Below, one piece after another: positions 42,522 to 52,168 of a DNA stretch of 64,000 nucleotides. Origin of the DNA: Amylibacter sp. (GTDB lineage Bacteria; Pseudomonadota; Alphaproteobacteria; Rhodobacterales; Rhodobacteraceae); assembly GCA_021775355.1 (NCBI GenBank), contig JAJFHZ010000017.1, positions 1 to 64,000 of the forward strand, read 5' to 3'. The position numbers were made by a program, and so were the translations under genes. Position 1 is the first letter of the stretch, and the number at the start of each line of letters is the position of its first letter. The notes under the pieces were generated by a model. That model was given only the letters and a program-made list of their open reading frames with translations. It was not told the origin of the DNA and did no database searches.

Positions 42522-43106
42522 CTACCCCACATCGGTTTTGCCGCGCCGATCACTGCGCAGACTTGAATAAAGTACATGATTGCACCAGCGGCCATTGATT
42601 TGCAAATAAGCTTGCGCAACGCCTTCATATTTAAAACCCGACTTTTCCAATACACCGCGTGACGGAGTGTTTGTCGGCAAACAGGCGGCCTCTATCCGTG
42701 ATAAATCAAGATCGGTAAATGCGTAATGCACCAACCCCCGAATGGCTTCCGACATATAACCTTGGCGGGCGAATTCTTGCCCCGTCCAATATCCTAAAGT
42801 ACCCGTTTGCGCGGGCCCGCGGCGGATATTGTCCAATGTGATTGCGCCAACCAAAGCATTGTCAGCCCTACGGATCATAAACAAAGGCACACCGCGCCCC
42901 GTATCAAATGTTTTTCTGGCCCAATAAACCCGATTGCCAAAGGCACGTTTGGAAAAATGATCCTCTGCCCAAACCGGTTCCCATGGGGTCAGATACTCGG
43001 CGCTGATTTTACGCAACTCGACCCATTGTTGATGATCCGGTGCTGCGGGTAGGCGCAAAGTCAGCCGTTCTGTTTCTATCGCAACTTTCGATTTGCGTCC
43101 AAACAT
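42522..43106 (-). CDS. GNAT family N-acetyltransferase (RimJ-like)
   Basis: The 194-residue acetyltransferase of the RimJ/RimL group has ETERLTLRLPAAPDHQQWVELRKIS at the N-terminus, YWTGQEFARQGYMSEAIRGLVHYAF as the acetyl-CoA loop, and EAACLPTNTPSRGVLEKSGFKYEG at the C-terminus. RimJ modifies the N-terminus of ribosomal protein S5, and this resembles that group more than the small GNATs. It follows the M16 peptidase by 3 bp and continues the thrC-M16-GNAT line. Confidence 0.88.
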   Translation of the reverse strand: MFGRKSKVAIETERLTLRLPAAPDHQQWVELRKISAEYLTPWEPVWAEDHFSKRAFGNRVYWARKTFDTGRGVPLFMIRRADNALVGAITLDNIRRGPAQTGTLGYWTGQEFARQGYMSEAIRGLVHYAFTDLDLSRIEAACLPTNTPSRGVLEKSGFKYEGVAQAYLQINGRWCNHVLYSSLRSDRRGKTDVG

Positions 43107-43109
43107 CGG

Positions 43110-44372
43110 TTATGCCGCCAATCTTTCTGCAAGAGCTTCAACTGCAGGCGTTAGTTCAACGGGGCCGTAAAGCGCCATCGACGGTGCCGATTTTTTGCAC
43201 AAGCGTTGCGCATAATCCGTCACGGATTGCACAGTGACCGCATCGATCTTACCCACAACCTCTTCCAGATCGGGGACGCGGCCCCAAATACCGACCATCC
43301 GCGCCAGACGTTCACACCGCGACGCGGGGCTTTCAAGCCCCATCAACAGACCCGCTTTCATCTGGTTACGTGCACGATCCAATTCTGCCGCTGTCATATC
43401 GTCAGCCGAACGTTTCAACTCGTCTATACAAAGTTCCGACAAGCCTGCCACATCTTCACCACTGGTGCCTGAATATATCGTCAGCGAACCTGTGTCGGAA
43501 TAAGCCCCCGCCTGCGCGTAAATCGTGTAGCAAAGGCCGCGTTTTTCACGGGCTTCCTGAAATAAACGGGATGACATACCGCCACCCAATGCCACAGCAT
43601 AAACTTGGCCCGTGTATATATCGTCGCTCATATACCCATTGGTTTCCAATGATAGGGCAAAATGGGCCTGTTCAAGATCTTTGACCACGCGATGTTCGCC
43701 ACCTTTGTAAAGTGCCGGTTGCGCAACCAACCCCTTGCTGGTCGGCAAATACCCAAAAGTCTTTTCCGCCATGCGCACCAATTCCGCGTGATCCACTGCG
43801 CCGGCGGCGGCCAATATCATCTGGTCAGGCACATAATTTTGTGCCACGAATTCAGCCAAATTATCACGGTTGAAATTCTCGACACGTTCCGCAGGCCCAA
43901 GTATTGTGCGGCCAAAAGGCTGATCTGGATATGACACCTCTTGTAGCCAATCAAAAATAATATCGTCGGGCGTATCCTGCGACTGGCCGATTTCCTGCAA
44001 AATCACACCGCGCTCGATATCAACCTCACGCGGATCAAAAGTGGAATTCAACACGATGTCTGAAATCACATCAAACGCCATTGGCACGTCTTTTTGCAAG
44101 ACGCGCACATAGTATGCGGTGGTTTCGCGGCTGGTGTATGCGTTGATAAATCCGCCTACATCTTCAATTGCTTCGGCAATTTGCAGCGCATTACGCCGTT
44201 TTGTACCTTTGAACGCCATATGTTCCAGAAAATGCGCAATACCGTTCTGATCGCTACGTTCATGGCGCCCACCTGCGGAAACCCATACCCCAAGGGATGC
44301 GGATTGCAGGCCAGGCATATATTCCGAAACGATGCGAAAGCCGTTTGGTAATGTGGTCAGTTCAACACTCAC
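43110..44372 (-). CDS. M16 family zinc metallopeptidase (processing-peptidase-like)
   Basis: The 420-residue protein is one M16B unit with the inverted zinc motif HFLEH (His47, Glu50, His51) and downstream Glu in AIEDVGGFINAYTSRETTAYY, so it is catalytically complete. It is the close bacterial relative of mitochondrial processing peptidase beta. Its start overlaps the thrC stop by 4 bp, and this thrC-peptidase pairing next to the cytochrome oxidase genes is widespread in alphaproteobacteria. Substrates are unknown. Confidence 0.94.
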   Translation of the reverse strand: MSVELTTLPNGFRIVSEYMPGLQSASLGVWVSAGGRHERSDQNGIAHFLEHMAFKGTKRRNALQIAEAIEDVGGFINAYTSRETTAYYVRVLQKDVPMAFDVISDIVLNSTFDPREVDIERGVILQEIGQSQDTPDDIIFDWLQEVSYPDQPFGRTILGPAERVENFNRDNLAEFVAQNYVPDQMILAAAGAVDHAELVRMAEKTFGYLPTSKGLVAQPALYKGGEHRVVKDLEQAHFALSLETNGYMSDDIYTGQVYAVALGGGMSSRLFQEAREKRGLCYTIYAQAGAYSDTGSLTIYSGTSGEDVAGLSELCIDELKRSADDMTAAELDRARNQMKAGLLMGLESPASRCERLARMVGIWGRVPDLEEVVGKIDAVTVQSVTDYAQRLCKKSAPSMALYGPVELTPAVEALAERLAA

Positions 44373-45763
44373 GCGCCGATCCTTTCGCGAATAATAGCTT
44401 CTATTGCACCCAGTTCGTTATCCACTTTGGTGATACGTTCCGCTTTGTTGAACAAATCACCCATACGTGTGGGCAATTCAGGGGTTACCCCGCAAGCGGC
44501 TTCAACCGCGGCGGGGAATTTAGCGGGGTGTGCGGTTGCTAATGTAATCATCGGTACGGTTTCATCGCGCACAACAGAATTCGCAACTTTTACCGCAATG
44601 GCAGAATGCGGGCACAACACTTCACCGACATCTGCATAAGAGCGTTTGATCTGGGCCGAGGTTTCAGTTTCAGAACAACTGCCGCTGTCAAATTCATCAT
44701 GCAGCTTTGTTGTTGCCCCTTGTGACAGCGTAAACGTGCCATCGTTTTTCAGCGCATCCATCAATTGCATCACCGCTTCACCTTCACGGTCATAGAGGTC
44801 AAATACCAAGCGTTCAAAGTTAGAACTGATCTCAATATCCATTGACGGGCTGATCGAGGGGGTGACACCCATTTTGGTGTGATCACCGGTTTGCAAGGTG
44901 CGGTGTAAAATGTCGTTTTGGTTGGTGGCAATCACCAAGCGGTCGATCGGCAATCCCATTCGTTTGGCCACATAGCCTGCGAAAATATCACCAAAGTTAC
45001 CCGTAGGCACGGTGAAGGATACTTTGCGATGTGGCGCGCCAAGTGACACGGCCGAGGTGAAGTAATACACCACCTGCGCCATCACGCGGGCCCAGTTGAT
45101 GCTGTTGACGCCAGCCAGTTTAACACCGTCACGGAAATCAAAATCGTTGAACATATCTTTCAAACGCGCCTGACAATCGTCAAAGTCACCTGCTACGGCC
45201 AAAGCATGGATATTAGACTCGGGTGGTGTAGACATCTGGCGGCGTTGCACTTCTGATACGCGCCCGTCAGGGAACATAATAAACACATCCACCGCATCCA
45301 AGCCTTTGAAGGCTTCAATGGCAGCAGAACCTGTATCACCGGATGTCGCCCCCACAATCGTTACCCGTTCACCACGCCGTTTTAAAGCGACCTGAAACAT
45401 CTGGCCGATCAGTTGCATGGCAAAGTCTTTGAACGCCAATGTCGGGCCGTGGAACAGTTCCAACAAGAAATGGTTTTCATCCAATTGCACTAAAGGGCAG
45501 CGCGCCGTGTGTGCAAAACCGGCATAGGCTTTGTGAATGATTTCCAGAAACTCAATGTCGGTGAATGTGTCGCCAACAAAGGGTTTCATCACTTCAAAAG
45601 CAACCTCTTCGTAGGATTTACCCGCAAAGCCAGCAATTTGATCTTGCGTCAAAGTTGGCCATTCTTCAGGTACATAAAGCCCGCCATCACGTGCAAGACC
45701 CGATAGCATTGCCTGCTCGAATGTCAGTGCCGGGGATTGCCCGCGGGTTGAAATATATTTCAT
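44369..45763 (-). CDS. thrC: Threonine synthase
   Basis: Threonine synthase converts O-phosphohomoserine to threonine. The 464-residue protein is the long type, with PLP lysine Lys112 in GPTLAFKDFAMQ, GATSGDTGSAAIEAF as the phosphate-binding loop, and the early MKYISTRGQSPALTFEQA. It lies between surf1 and the M16 gene, with a 16-bp gap after surf1. Confidence 0.96.
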   Translation of the reverse strand: MKYISTRGQSPALTFEQAMLSGLARDGGLYVPEEWPTLTQDQIAGFAGKSYEEVAFEVMKPFVGDTFTDIEFLEIIHKAYAGFAHTARCPLVQLDENHFLLELFHGPTLAFKDFAMQLIGQMFQVALKRRGERVTIVGATSGDTGSAAIEAFKGLDAVDVFIMFPDGRVSEVQRRQMSTPPESNIHALAVAGDFDDCQARLKDMFNDFDFRDGVKLAGVNSINWARVMAQVVYYFTSAVSLGAPHRKVSFTVPTGNFGDIFAGYVAKRMGLPIDRLVIATNQNDILHRTLQTGDHTKMGVTPSISPSMDIEISSNFERLVFDLYDREGEAVMQLMDALKNDGTFTLSQGATTKLHDEFDSGSCSETETSAQIKRSYADVGEVLCPHSAIAVKVANSVVRDETVPMITLATAHPAKFPAAVEAACGVTPELPTRMGDLFNKAERITKVDNELGAIEAIIRERIGA

Positions 45764-45779
45764 GTGTCCATTTCCTAGG

Positions 45780-46457
45780 TTAGACGGTTTTCTGCTTGAT
45801 ACGGTAAAGTAAATAGAGTGTCATCCCAAACCATACCAAAGCCAGTGAAAACCACGTGATTGCGTATTCAAGGTGGTCGTTCGGGATATTCATACCAATC
45901 GGTTGCGGTGTGGTGCCGTAATCCCCCACCTCAATAGAGCGGGCAACGATTAGAAACGATTCCGTACCGAATTGATTTGCCATCTTATTGGCGTCACGGG
46001 CAAACCAGATATTCTTGTCCATATTCGGTTCAGGCGTGTAGCCATCAACTTCATTCGGCCACAAGATATTGCCAACGATGGTCATAGTTTGCGGGGTGCG
46101 CACCTTTTGTTTTTCTGCTTCGGGGATATACCCCATATCAATAAGAATGCGCCGGCCTTCGGGTTTTGTCAGTGCAGGGGCAATTACCAGAAAACCCGGC
46201 CCGCCACGTTTGGTGGAATAAAGCACATGGGCCTCATCAAAGCCGATCAGAGCTTTGACGCGCACCGACAGGCGGTTGTCGAACTCGGGGTTTGGTTTGG
46301 CAGGCAGGGAAATAGGATCAGCAATGATTTGCGCTTCAATCTGAGCCAGAACAGTATTTTTCCAACCCATGCGTTTCACTTGCCATGTACCAAGTGACAA
46401 CAGGATTGCGATGCCCGTGATGCCAAGGATTATCGGAAAAATCATGCGTTTGGTCAT
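45780..46457 (-). CDS. SURF1 family cytochrome oxidase assembly protein
   Basis: The 225-residue protein has two membrane helices, one at about 6-24 (IILGITGIAILLSLGTWQV) and one near the C-terminus (EYAITWFSLALVWFGMTLYLLYRIK). Conserved SURF1 features are present: LGTWQVKRMGWK, and the middle GYIPEAEK segment. SURF1 delivers heme a to the oxidase. A terminator hairpin lies between it and ctaE upstream, so expression may partly depend on read-through. Confidence 0.93.
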   Translation of the reverse strand: MTKRMIFPIILGITGIAILLSLGTWQVKRMGWKNTVLAQIEAQIIADPISLPAKPNPEFDNRLSVRVKALIGFDEAHVLYSTKRGGPGFLVIAPALTKPEGRRILIDMGYIPEAEKQKVRTPQTMTIVGNILWPNEVDGYTPEPNMDKNIWFARDANKMANQFGTESFLIVARSIEVGDYGTTPQPIGMNIPNDHLEYAITWFSLALVWFGMTLYLLYRIKQKTV

Positions 46458-46477
46458 GGTAAGAACCTGCTTAAAGG

Positions 46478-46504
46478 AAAAGCGCGGAACAAGTCCGCGC
46501 TTTT
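46478..46504 (-). terminator. Intrinsic terminator between ctaE and surf1
   Basis: A perfect 11-bp stem (AAAAGCGCGGA with TCCGCGCTTTT) and a 5-base loop lie 28 bases past the ctaE stop. It ends in a run of T in both directions. It should end or attenuate the ctaC-ctaB-coxF-ctaG-ctaE transcript before surf1-thrC. Confidence 0.8.
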
Positions 46505-46531
46505 CGAGATTTATCTATTTATCAACGCAGA

Positions 46532-47332
46532 TCAGCCGCCCCAGATGTAAACCGCGAAGAACAGGAACAACCATACAACGTCAACGAAGTGCCAGTACCA
46601 CGCTGCTGCTTCCAGACCGACGTGCTTTTCAGGTGTGAAGTGGCCCGCCTGAGCGCGTAGGTAACAAACGAACAGGAAGATGGTTCCGATTACAACGTGG
46701 AAGCCGTGGAAGCCTGTCGCCATAAAGAATGTGGCGCCATAAATGTTGCCGGAAAAACCAAAGGCCGCGTGGCTGTATTCATAGGCTTGAAACACGGTAA
46801 ACAGGACGCCCAGAATAACTGCGCCAATCAGGCCTTTTTTCAGGCCATCACGATCGTTGTCATGCGCAATCGCATGGTGTGCCCATGTACAAAAACAACC
46901 TGAACACAACAGGATCAGTGTATTGATCAATGGTAGGTGCCATGGATCAAAGGTTTCAATACCCGCAGGTGGCCATACACCATCGATCAACGGCGAGCCT
47001 TCTGTCATCGGGTACATCGCATGTTTGAAGAATGTCCAGAACCAGGCAGCGAAGAACATCACTTCCGAGATGATGAACATAATAACACCGTAGCGCAGAC
47101 CGATAACGACAACCGGTGTGTGGTCACCTTCATGGGCTTCATCCACGACCTCTGACCACCATGAGAACATAACGTATAATACCCCCACAAAACCGATTAA
47201 TAAGATATATGGTGTGACATCACTCATCCATAACACTGCACCAAACAGCATAACAAACGCGCTCAAAGCGCCCATCAGCGGCCATATGCTGGGTTGCAGA
47301 ATGTGGTAGTCATGTCTTTTTTCATGCGCCAT
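46532..47332 (-). CDS. ctaE: Cytochrome c oxidase subunit III
   Basis: The 266-residue, seven-helix protein belongs to the aa3-type oxidase. Family segments include [56 protein letters not shown] and the closing [22 protein letters not shown]. It is the last gene before the terminator, 16 bp after ctaG. Confidence 0.97.
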   Translation of the reverse strand: MAHEKRHDYHILQPSIWPLMGALSAFVMLFGAVLWMSDVTPYILLIGFVGVLYVMFSWWSEVVDEAHEGDHTPVVVIGLRYGVIMFIISEVMFFAAWFWTFFKHAMYPMTEGSPLIDGVWPPAGIETFDPWHLPLINTLILLCSGCFCTWAHHAIAHDNDRDGLKKGLIGAVILGVLFTVFQAYEYSHAAFGFSGNIYGATFFMATGFHGFHVVIGTIFLFVCYLRAQAGHFTPEKHVGLEAAAWYWHFVDVVWLFLFFAVYIWGG

Positions 47333-47348
47333 CTTGGAATCCCCTTAC

Positions 47349-47936
47349 TTATTGTCTTATTTTTATGTTGTTTTGTTCGCCCATGGCAAGGTCTTCTTCG
47401 TCCTCGGGCAAATCTGTTACGTGGAACGTATAGCTTAGTGTGATGGTTTTTGCGTATTTGGCATCTTCATCTTCGACCATATCAGGGTCGACATAGAACG
47501 TAACAGGCATCATGACCCGTTCGCCCGGTTGCAATACCTGCATCGAAAAGCAGAAACAGTCGATCTTAGTAAAATATGCCCCTGCGGAATAGGGGAATAC
47601 GTTATAACTGGCCGTGCCTGCAATCACTTTGTCAGTCGGATTATACGCTTCATAAAACGCAAGGCCGGTTTCGCCGATTTTCAGTTCCATGGTGTTTTCG
47701 ACCGGCTTGAACTTCCAGGGCATGCCCTTTTCCAGCGACCCATCAAAGCGGATTTCAATTTTTTGATCCAGAACCTTGGTGCTGGCGTCTGCAGCCACTT
47801 GGGTCACCCCGCCAAATCCTGTGACACGACAGAACCAATTGTAAAACGGCACAGCGGCAAAAGACAGTGCCAACATGACAACCACAAGACTGCTAAGGCG
47901 GATCAGGGTTTTGGTATTTTTATTATCCCGGTTCAT
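47349..47936 (-). CDS. ctaG: Cytochrome c oxidase assembly protein CtaG (Cox11)
   Basis: Cox11 inserts the CuB copper. The 195-residue protein has one N-terminal membrane helix (about 13-32) and a periplasmic beta domain with the copper-site segment KIDCFCFSMQVLQPGE (Cys-x-Cys) and a VTFYVDPDM stretch. The helix is followed by a further cysteine (NWFCRVTGF). Its start overlaps the stop of the small CoxF-like gene. Confidence 0.96.
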   Translation of the reverse strand: MNRDNKNTKTLIRLSSLVVVMLALSFAAVPFYNWFCRVTGFGGVTQVAADASTKVLDQKIEIRFDGSLEKGMPWKFKPVENTMELKIGETGLAFYEAYNPTDKVIAGTASYNVFPYSAGAYFTKIDCFCFSMQVLQPGERVMMPVTFYVDPDMVEDEDAKYAKTITLSYTFHVTDLPEDEEDLAMGEQNNIKIRQ

Positions 47937-48112
47937 TGCGTTTGTCCCTGAACCGTGCTGATCCGTTGGCTATTGGCAACATCGGTGGGGCCCGAAGCCA
48001 TTTTGGCAATCGTGATGGCAAAGACCAAACCGACAAACCCGAATAGCACAAGCCCAATCATGATGTTATTGCGTTTGCGGCGACCGCTTGCATTTTTATC
48101 AGCACCAGACAT
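47933..48112 (-). CDS. Small CoxF-like membrane protein in the oxidase operon
   Basis: A 59-residue frame lies between ctaB and ctaG: a Lys/Arg-rich N-terminus (GRRKRNN), one membrane helix (IMIGLVLFGFVGLVFAITIAKM) and a polar C-terminus. The start lies 4 bases after the ctaB-side boundary and the TGA overlaps the ctaG ATG. Position, size and topology match the small CoxF proteins annotated at this spot in Rhodobacter and Paracoccus relatives. It probably assists oxidase assembly; no motif proves it. Confidence 0.78.
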   Translation of the reverse strand: MSGADKNASGRRKRNNIMIGLVLFGFVGLVFAITIAKMASGPTDVANSQRISTVQGQTQ

Positions 48113-48115
48113 CGG

Positions 48116-49066
48116 TTAAATCCATTGTGGCCAAGCGGCCCAGTTCAGGCCAAATCCTTTGGCGGTTGCTTCAACTAACAGAACTGCGAAATGCCCGAAC
48201 AAATAATATAAAGAGACACGGAAAACTTTGCGTTCAGTGTCGTATTTATCTGCTTCTGCCTGGTCCTCATCACGTTGCCAGATATCATAGGCCCCTTTCA
48301 GGAACATTGCGTTCAAAGCCACGGATGTTGCAAAATAAAGCGGCCCGCCAATGCTGGTGAAAGCCACTGCAATGGCAACGGGCACCAAAGCAACCGTGTA
48401 AACAATAATATGATTGCGGGTGGCGCGACGCCCATGCGTAACTGTTAGCATCGGCACACCGGCCTTAGTGTAATCCTGGTTCATAAACAGAGCAAGTGCC
48501 CAGAAATGCGGTGGCGTCCACATGAAAATAAGCGCGAACATCAGGATGCTTTCAATACCAATGCTGCCAGTGGCCACGGCCCAGCCAATCATCGGGGGGA
48601 AAGCACCCGCAGCACCACCAATAACAATATTCTGCGGTGTCGCGCGTTTCAACCACATGGTGTAAATCACTGCATAGAAAAAGATTGTAAAGGCCAGTAG
48701 CCCGGCGGCCAGATAATTGGCCGTTAATCCCAGCATCAGCACGGCGATAACCGACAGCCACAAGCCGAATATCATTGCGTTATTACCGCTAACACGTCCT
48801 GCAGGAATCGGGCGATCTTGGGTGCGTTTCATCACCGCGTCAATATCGGCATCCCACCACATATTCAGCGCACCCGATGCCCCACCGCCAATCGCAATGA
48901 ACAATATGGATGCAAAGCCGATAACGGGGTTAACGGAAATAGGGGCGACAAGCAGGCCAACAAGGGCAGTAAATACCACAAGCGACATCACACGCGGCTT
49001 CAGCAGCGTTACATAGTCGCCAAAGTCGGCTTCATACCCAGCCTTTATTACGCTTGTATCTGTCAT
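48116..49066 (-). CDS. ctaB: Protoheme IX farnesyltransferase (heme O synthase)
   Basis: CtaB prenylates heme b to heme o, the precursor of heme a. The 316-residue protein has about nine membrane helices and the two prenyl-diphosphate/Mg motifs: NMWWDADIDAVMKRTQDRPIPAG and, in place of the second DxxxD, a MWTPPHFWALA region with NQDYTKAGVPML. It lies between ctaC and the small CoxF-like gene, the usual alphaproteobacterial order. Confidence 0.96.
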   Translation of the reverse strand: MTDTSVIKAGYEADFGDYVTLLKPRVMSLVVFTALVGLLVAPISVNPVIGFASILFIAIGGGASGALNMWWDADIDAVMKRTQDRPIPAGRVSGNNAMIFGLWLSVIAVLMLGLTANYLAAGLLAFTIFFYAVIYTMWLKRATPQNIVIGGAAGAFPPMIGWAVATGSIGIESILMFALIFMWTPPHFWALALFMNQDYTKAGVPMLTVTHGRRATRNHIIVYTVALVPVAIAVAFTSIGGPLYFATSVALNAMFLKGAYDIWQRDEDQAEADKYDTERKVFRVSLYYLFGHFAVLLVEATAKGFGLNWAAWPQWI

Positions 49067-49113
49067 TCTTATACCCGAATTGCGAAGCGGGCCCTTAGGC
49101 CCACCGGGATCGA

Positions 49114-50034
49114 TTAGTCTGCGCTTGCAATTTGCACTGTGCGTCGCGTACCTGCATCAGCATACTCTGAAATCGCTTCTTCAAGCCAAACTTCATAATC
49201 GTCTTCACTGACCACTTGAACCGTGATGGGCATATAGGAATGGTCTTTGCCGCACAGTTCTGAACATTGACCGAAATACAGGCCTTCTTTTTCGGCCTTG
49301 AACCACAATTGCGCCAAACGCCCCGGTACACCGTCCTGTTTCACGCCAAAGGCCGGAATGGCCCACGAGTGGATCACGTCAGAAGCCGTAACCTGCATAA
49401 CGATGGTTTTGCCGACGGGAATGACAACTGCCGTGTCCGTTGCCAGCAGAAATTCGTCATCATTATAGCCTGCTTCTTTCAAAGCAGCCAAAACGGCAGG
49501 TGTCTTTTTGAAAGCTTGTTCCGCATCCGCATCAGCCAAGGTAGCAGGATGTCCAATCATGTAGCTGTCGAATTCAAAATCTTCATCAACATAATTGTAA
49601 GTCCAGTACCACTGGTTGCCTGTCGCCTTGATCGTAATGTCGGCAGTTGGAATTTCCTGTTGCTTGAACAGCAGACTTAATGACGGCGGAATAATTGCGA
49701 TCAGAATGATGATCGGCACCAGCGTCCAACCCACTTCAAGTGCAGTATTATGCGTGAATGTAGCAGGCTTTGGATTAGACTTACGGTTGAAGCGCAAAAT
49801 CACGTAAATCAGCAAAACAGTCACAAAAACCGAAATCCCAGTGATAATATAAAGGATAAACGTATCCACCCAAATTTGATCACGCGCCAATTCAGTACCT
49901 GGCGGCTGAAAATTCAGACCATCGGGGATCGGCTTGCCAATGCGTTCCATACCGTCCTGTGCCAATGCGCTGCCAGCAACCATTAAGCCGGTCAAAGCCA
50001 TTGAAATTGTATTGAAAGTTTTTGCTACTGACAT
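49114..50034 (-). CDS. ctaC: Cytochrome c oxidase subunit II
   Basis: Subunit II carries the CuA centre that accepts electrons from cytochrome c. The 306-residue protein has a cleavable signal (ending ALA), two membrane helices (about 52-76 and 96-118) and the periplasmic cupredoxin domain. That domain shows VIHSWAIPAFGVK and FGQCSELCGKDHSYMPI, giving the His, two Cys, Glu, His and Met of CuA. It is the first gene of the operon. Subunit I is not in the window. Confidence 0.97.
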   Translation of the reverse strand: MSVAKTFNTISMALTGLMVAGSALAQDGMERIGKPIPDGLNFQPPGTELARDQIWVDTFILYIITGISVFVTVLLIYVILRFNRKSNPKPATFTHNTALEVGWTLVPIIILIAIIPPSLSLLFKQQEIPTADITIKATGNQWYWTYNYVDEDFEFDSYMIGHPATLADADAEQAFKKTPAVLAALKEAGYNDDEFLLATDTAVVIPVGKTIVMQVTASDVIHSWAIPAFGVKQDGVPGRLAQLWFKAEKEGLYFGQCSELCGKDHSYMPITVQVVSEDDYEVWLEEAISEYADAGTRRTVQIASAD

Positions 50035-50215
50035 ACGTCCATTCCTGTTTTCGCTATGGGCATGAAGCCCCCCTTAAGACCCCAATCGTAATAAACGACA
50101 GAATCCCCTGTTGTGTCCTTGCGCCGAAAAACCATAATATAGGCCAAAGGACAAGCTTTCCCTTTGCGGCATTGCGCCGCTTTATACAATAGACATCTAT
50201 CAAGGACGCCAGATT

Positions 50216-51643
50216 TTGACCAGTAAAACAAAACCTTTTTCACCGTTTGAAATCTCTTTTGACGAAAAAGCCACATTAAAGCTATTGCGTGATGCGGTTG
50301 CAGGGGCCGATGACGGCGAATTGTTTCTGGAACGCCGTCGATCCGAAGCTTTGGTTTTTGATGACGGAAAGCTGAAAAACGCCTCTTATGACGCATCCGA
50401 AGGCTTTGGGCTGCGCGCTGTGCGCGGGGAAACCGCAGGTTACGCCCATTCTACAGAAATGAGTATTCACGCATTGAAACGTGCGGCAGAAACCGCGCGA
50501 TTGGCCGTCGGCAGCGGTGGCGGCATATGGGCCGACGCCCCGACGCCAACCAACCAGCGACTATATACCGACGCCGACCCGATGGCGGATGCGGAATTTT
50601 CGGTGAAAATCGAAACGCTGAAAGAAATCGACGATTACGCCCGCAGTCTGGATAAACGCGTGATCCAAGTCTCGGCATCCCTGACCGCTTCCCTGCAAGA
50701 GGTCGAAATTTTACGCCCGGAAGGTACTCGTGTGCGCGACAGCCGCCCGTTAACACGCCTGAATGTCAGTATCATCGTTGAACAGAATGGCAGGCGCGAA
50801 ACCGGCAGCGCGGGCGGCGGCGGGCGTTACGGATTGTCCGGCCTGATGCAGGCTGACAACTGGAAAACAACCGCGCAGGAAGCATTGCGTGTGGCATTGG
50901 TAAACCTTGATGCAGAACCTGCTCCGGCCGGAGTATTCGATGTGGCTTTGGGTAACGGCTGGCCCGGCATATTGCTGCATGAGGCCGTGGGGCATGGACT
51001 GGAAGGTGACTTTAATCGCAAGAAAACCAGTGCCTTTGCCGGATTGATGGGTCAGCGTGTGGCAGCCAAAGGCGTGACTGTGCTGGATGATGGCACTATT
51101 CCCGACCGTAGAGGTTCGATCAGTTTCGATGACGAAGGTACGCAATCGGGTAAAAACACTCTGATAGAAGACGGTATTCTGGTGGGCCTGATGCAAGATC
51201 GCCAAAACGCACGTCTGATGGGGGTTGACCCCACAGGCAACGGGCGGCGTGAAAGCTATGCGCATACACCGATGCCGCGTATGACCAATACCTATATGCT
51301 GGGTGGTGAAGCACAGCCCGAGGATATTGTGGCCCAGATCAAAGACGGCATCTACGCCGTGGGTTTTGGCGGCGGGCAGGTTGACATCACCAACGGCAAG
51401 TTCGTGTTTTCCTGCACTGAAGCATACCGTGTCACGGGCGGTAAAATAGGCGCGCCCGTCAAAGGTGCCACCCTGATCGGTGATGGGGCCACCGCGCTGA
51501 AAAACATCCGCGCCATCGGCAACGATATGGCACTGGACCCCGGCATGGGAAATTGCGGTAAAGCAGGGCAATGGGTGCCTGTGGGAGTTGGACAACCGAC
51601 GCTGCTGATTGGCGGGTTAACGGTTGGGGGATCACAAGTTTGA
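50216..51643 (+). CDS. tldD: TldD metalloprotease
   Basis: TldD, with PmbA/TldE, degrades unfolded peptides and matures some modified peptides. The 475-residue protein has the zinc motif HEAVGH (His255, Glu256, His260) and GRYGLSG-type upstream segment, and ends GGLTVGGSQV. The start is TTG at 50216, with AAGGAC 8 bases upstream; no ATG fits the family N-terminus. It is divergent from the oxidase operon. PmbA is not in the window. Confidence 0.95.
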   Translation: MTSKTKPFSPFEISFDEKATLKLLRDAVAGADDGELFLERRRSEALVFDDGKLKNASYDASEGFGLRAVRGETAGYAHSTEMSIHALKRAAETARLAVGSGGGIWADAPTPTNQRLYTDADPMADAEFSVKIETLKEIDDYARSLDKRVIQVSASLTASLQEVEILRPEGTRVRDSRPLTRLNVSIIVEQNGRRETGSAGGGGRYGLSGLMQADNWKTTAQEALRVALVNLDAEPAPAGVFDVALGNGWPGILLHEAVGHGLEGDFNRKKTSAFAGLMGQRVAAKGVTVLDDGTIPDRRGSISFDDEGTQSGKNTLIEDGILVGLMQDRQNARLMGVDPTGNGRRESYAHTPMPRMTNTYMLGGEAQPEDIVAQIKDGIYAVGFGGGQVDITNGKFVFSCTEAYRVTGGKIGAPVKGATLIGDGATALKNIRAIGNDMALDPGMGNCGKAGQWVPVGVGQPTLLIGGLTVGGSQV

Positions 51644-51645
51644 TA

Positions 51646-52125
51646 ATGACACAACACACCATCCGTAAAACCGAAAAATCCGAACTGCCTGCCCTCGCCC
51701 AACTTTGGTATGACGGTTGGCAGGTCGCACATGCGGCACACGTGCCTGCATCGCTGACCGCCATCCGCACACTTGAAAGTTTTGCAGTCCGCCTGTTAGA
51801 CCATTTCAACGACATCCGCGTCATTGGTGAAATCGGAACACCCTTGGGGTTTTGCATCACCAAAGGCCCCGAAATTTATCAGATATACGTCGCCCCTGCG
51901 GCCAAAGGCACGGGGGTTGCCGCCATTCTGATAACCGATGGCTTGAAACGTATCGGCAAAGCCGGCCACGAAATAGCCAAGCTGGATGTGAATGCCGAAA
52001 ATGCCCGTGCCATCGCGTTTTATGAAAAGATGGGATGGCAGCAAAAGGGCGTGGAAACCATTATGTTGGATACTTTGGCAGAGCCATATCCCCTGCCCTG
52101 TCTGGTTATGACAAAACAACTTTAG
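51646..52125 (+). CDS. GNAT family N-acetyltransferase
   Basis: The 159-residue single GNAT domain has the sequence IYQIYVAPAAKGTGVAAILI (acetyl-CoA loop region) and LDVNAENARAIAFYEKMGWQQKG, typical of small acetyltransferases. It starts 2 bp after tldD. The substrate is unknown. Confidence 0.88.
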   Translation: MTQHTIRKTEKSELPALAQLWYDGWQVAHAAHVPASLTAIRTLESFAVRLLDHFNDIRVIGEIGTPLGFCITKGPEIYQIYVAPAAKGTGVAAILITDGLKRIGKAGHEIAKLDVNAENARAIAFYEKMGWQQKGVETIMLDTLAEPYPLPCLVMTKQL

Positions 52126-52168
52126 GGCGATTCATCATCTGTTAACTACGATCTGGCAGAGTTAGGGC

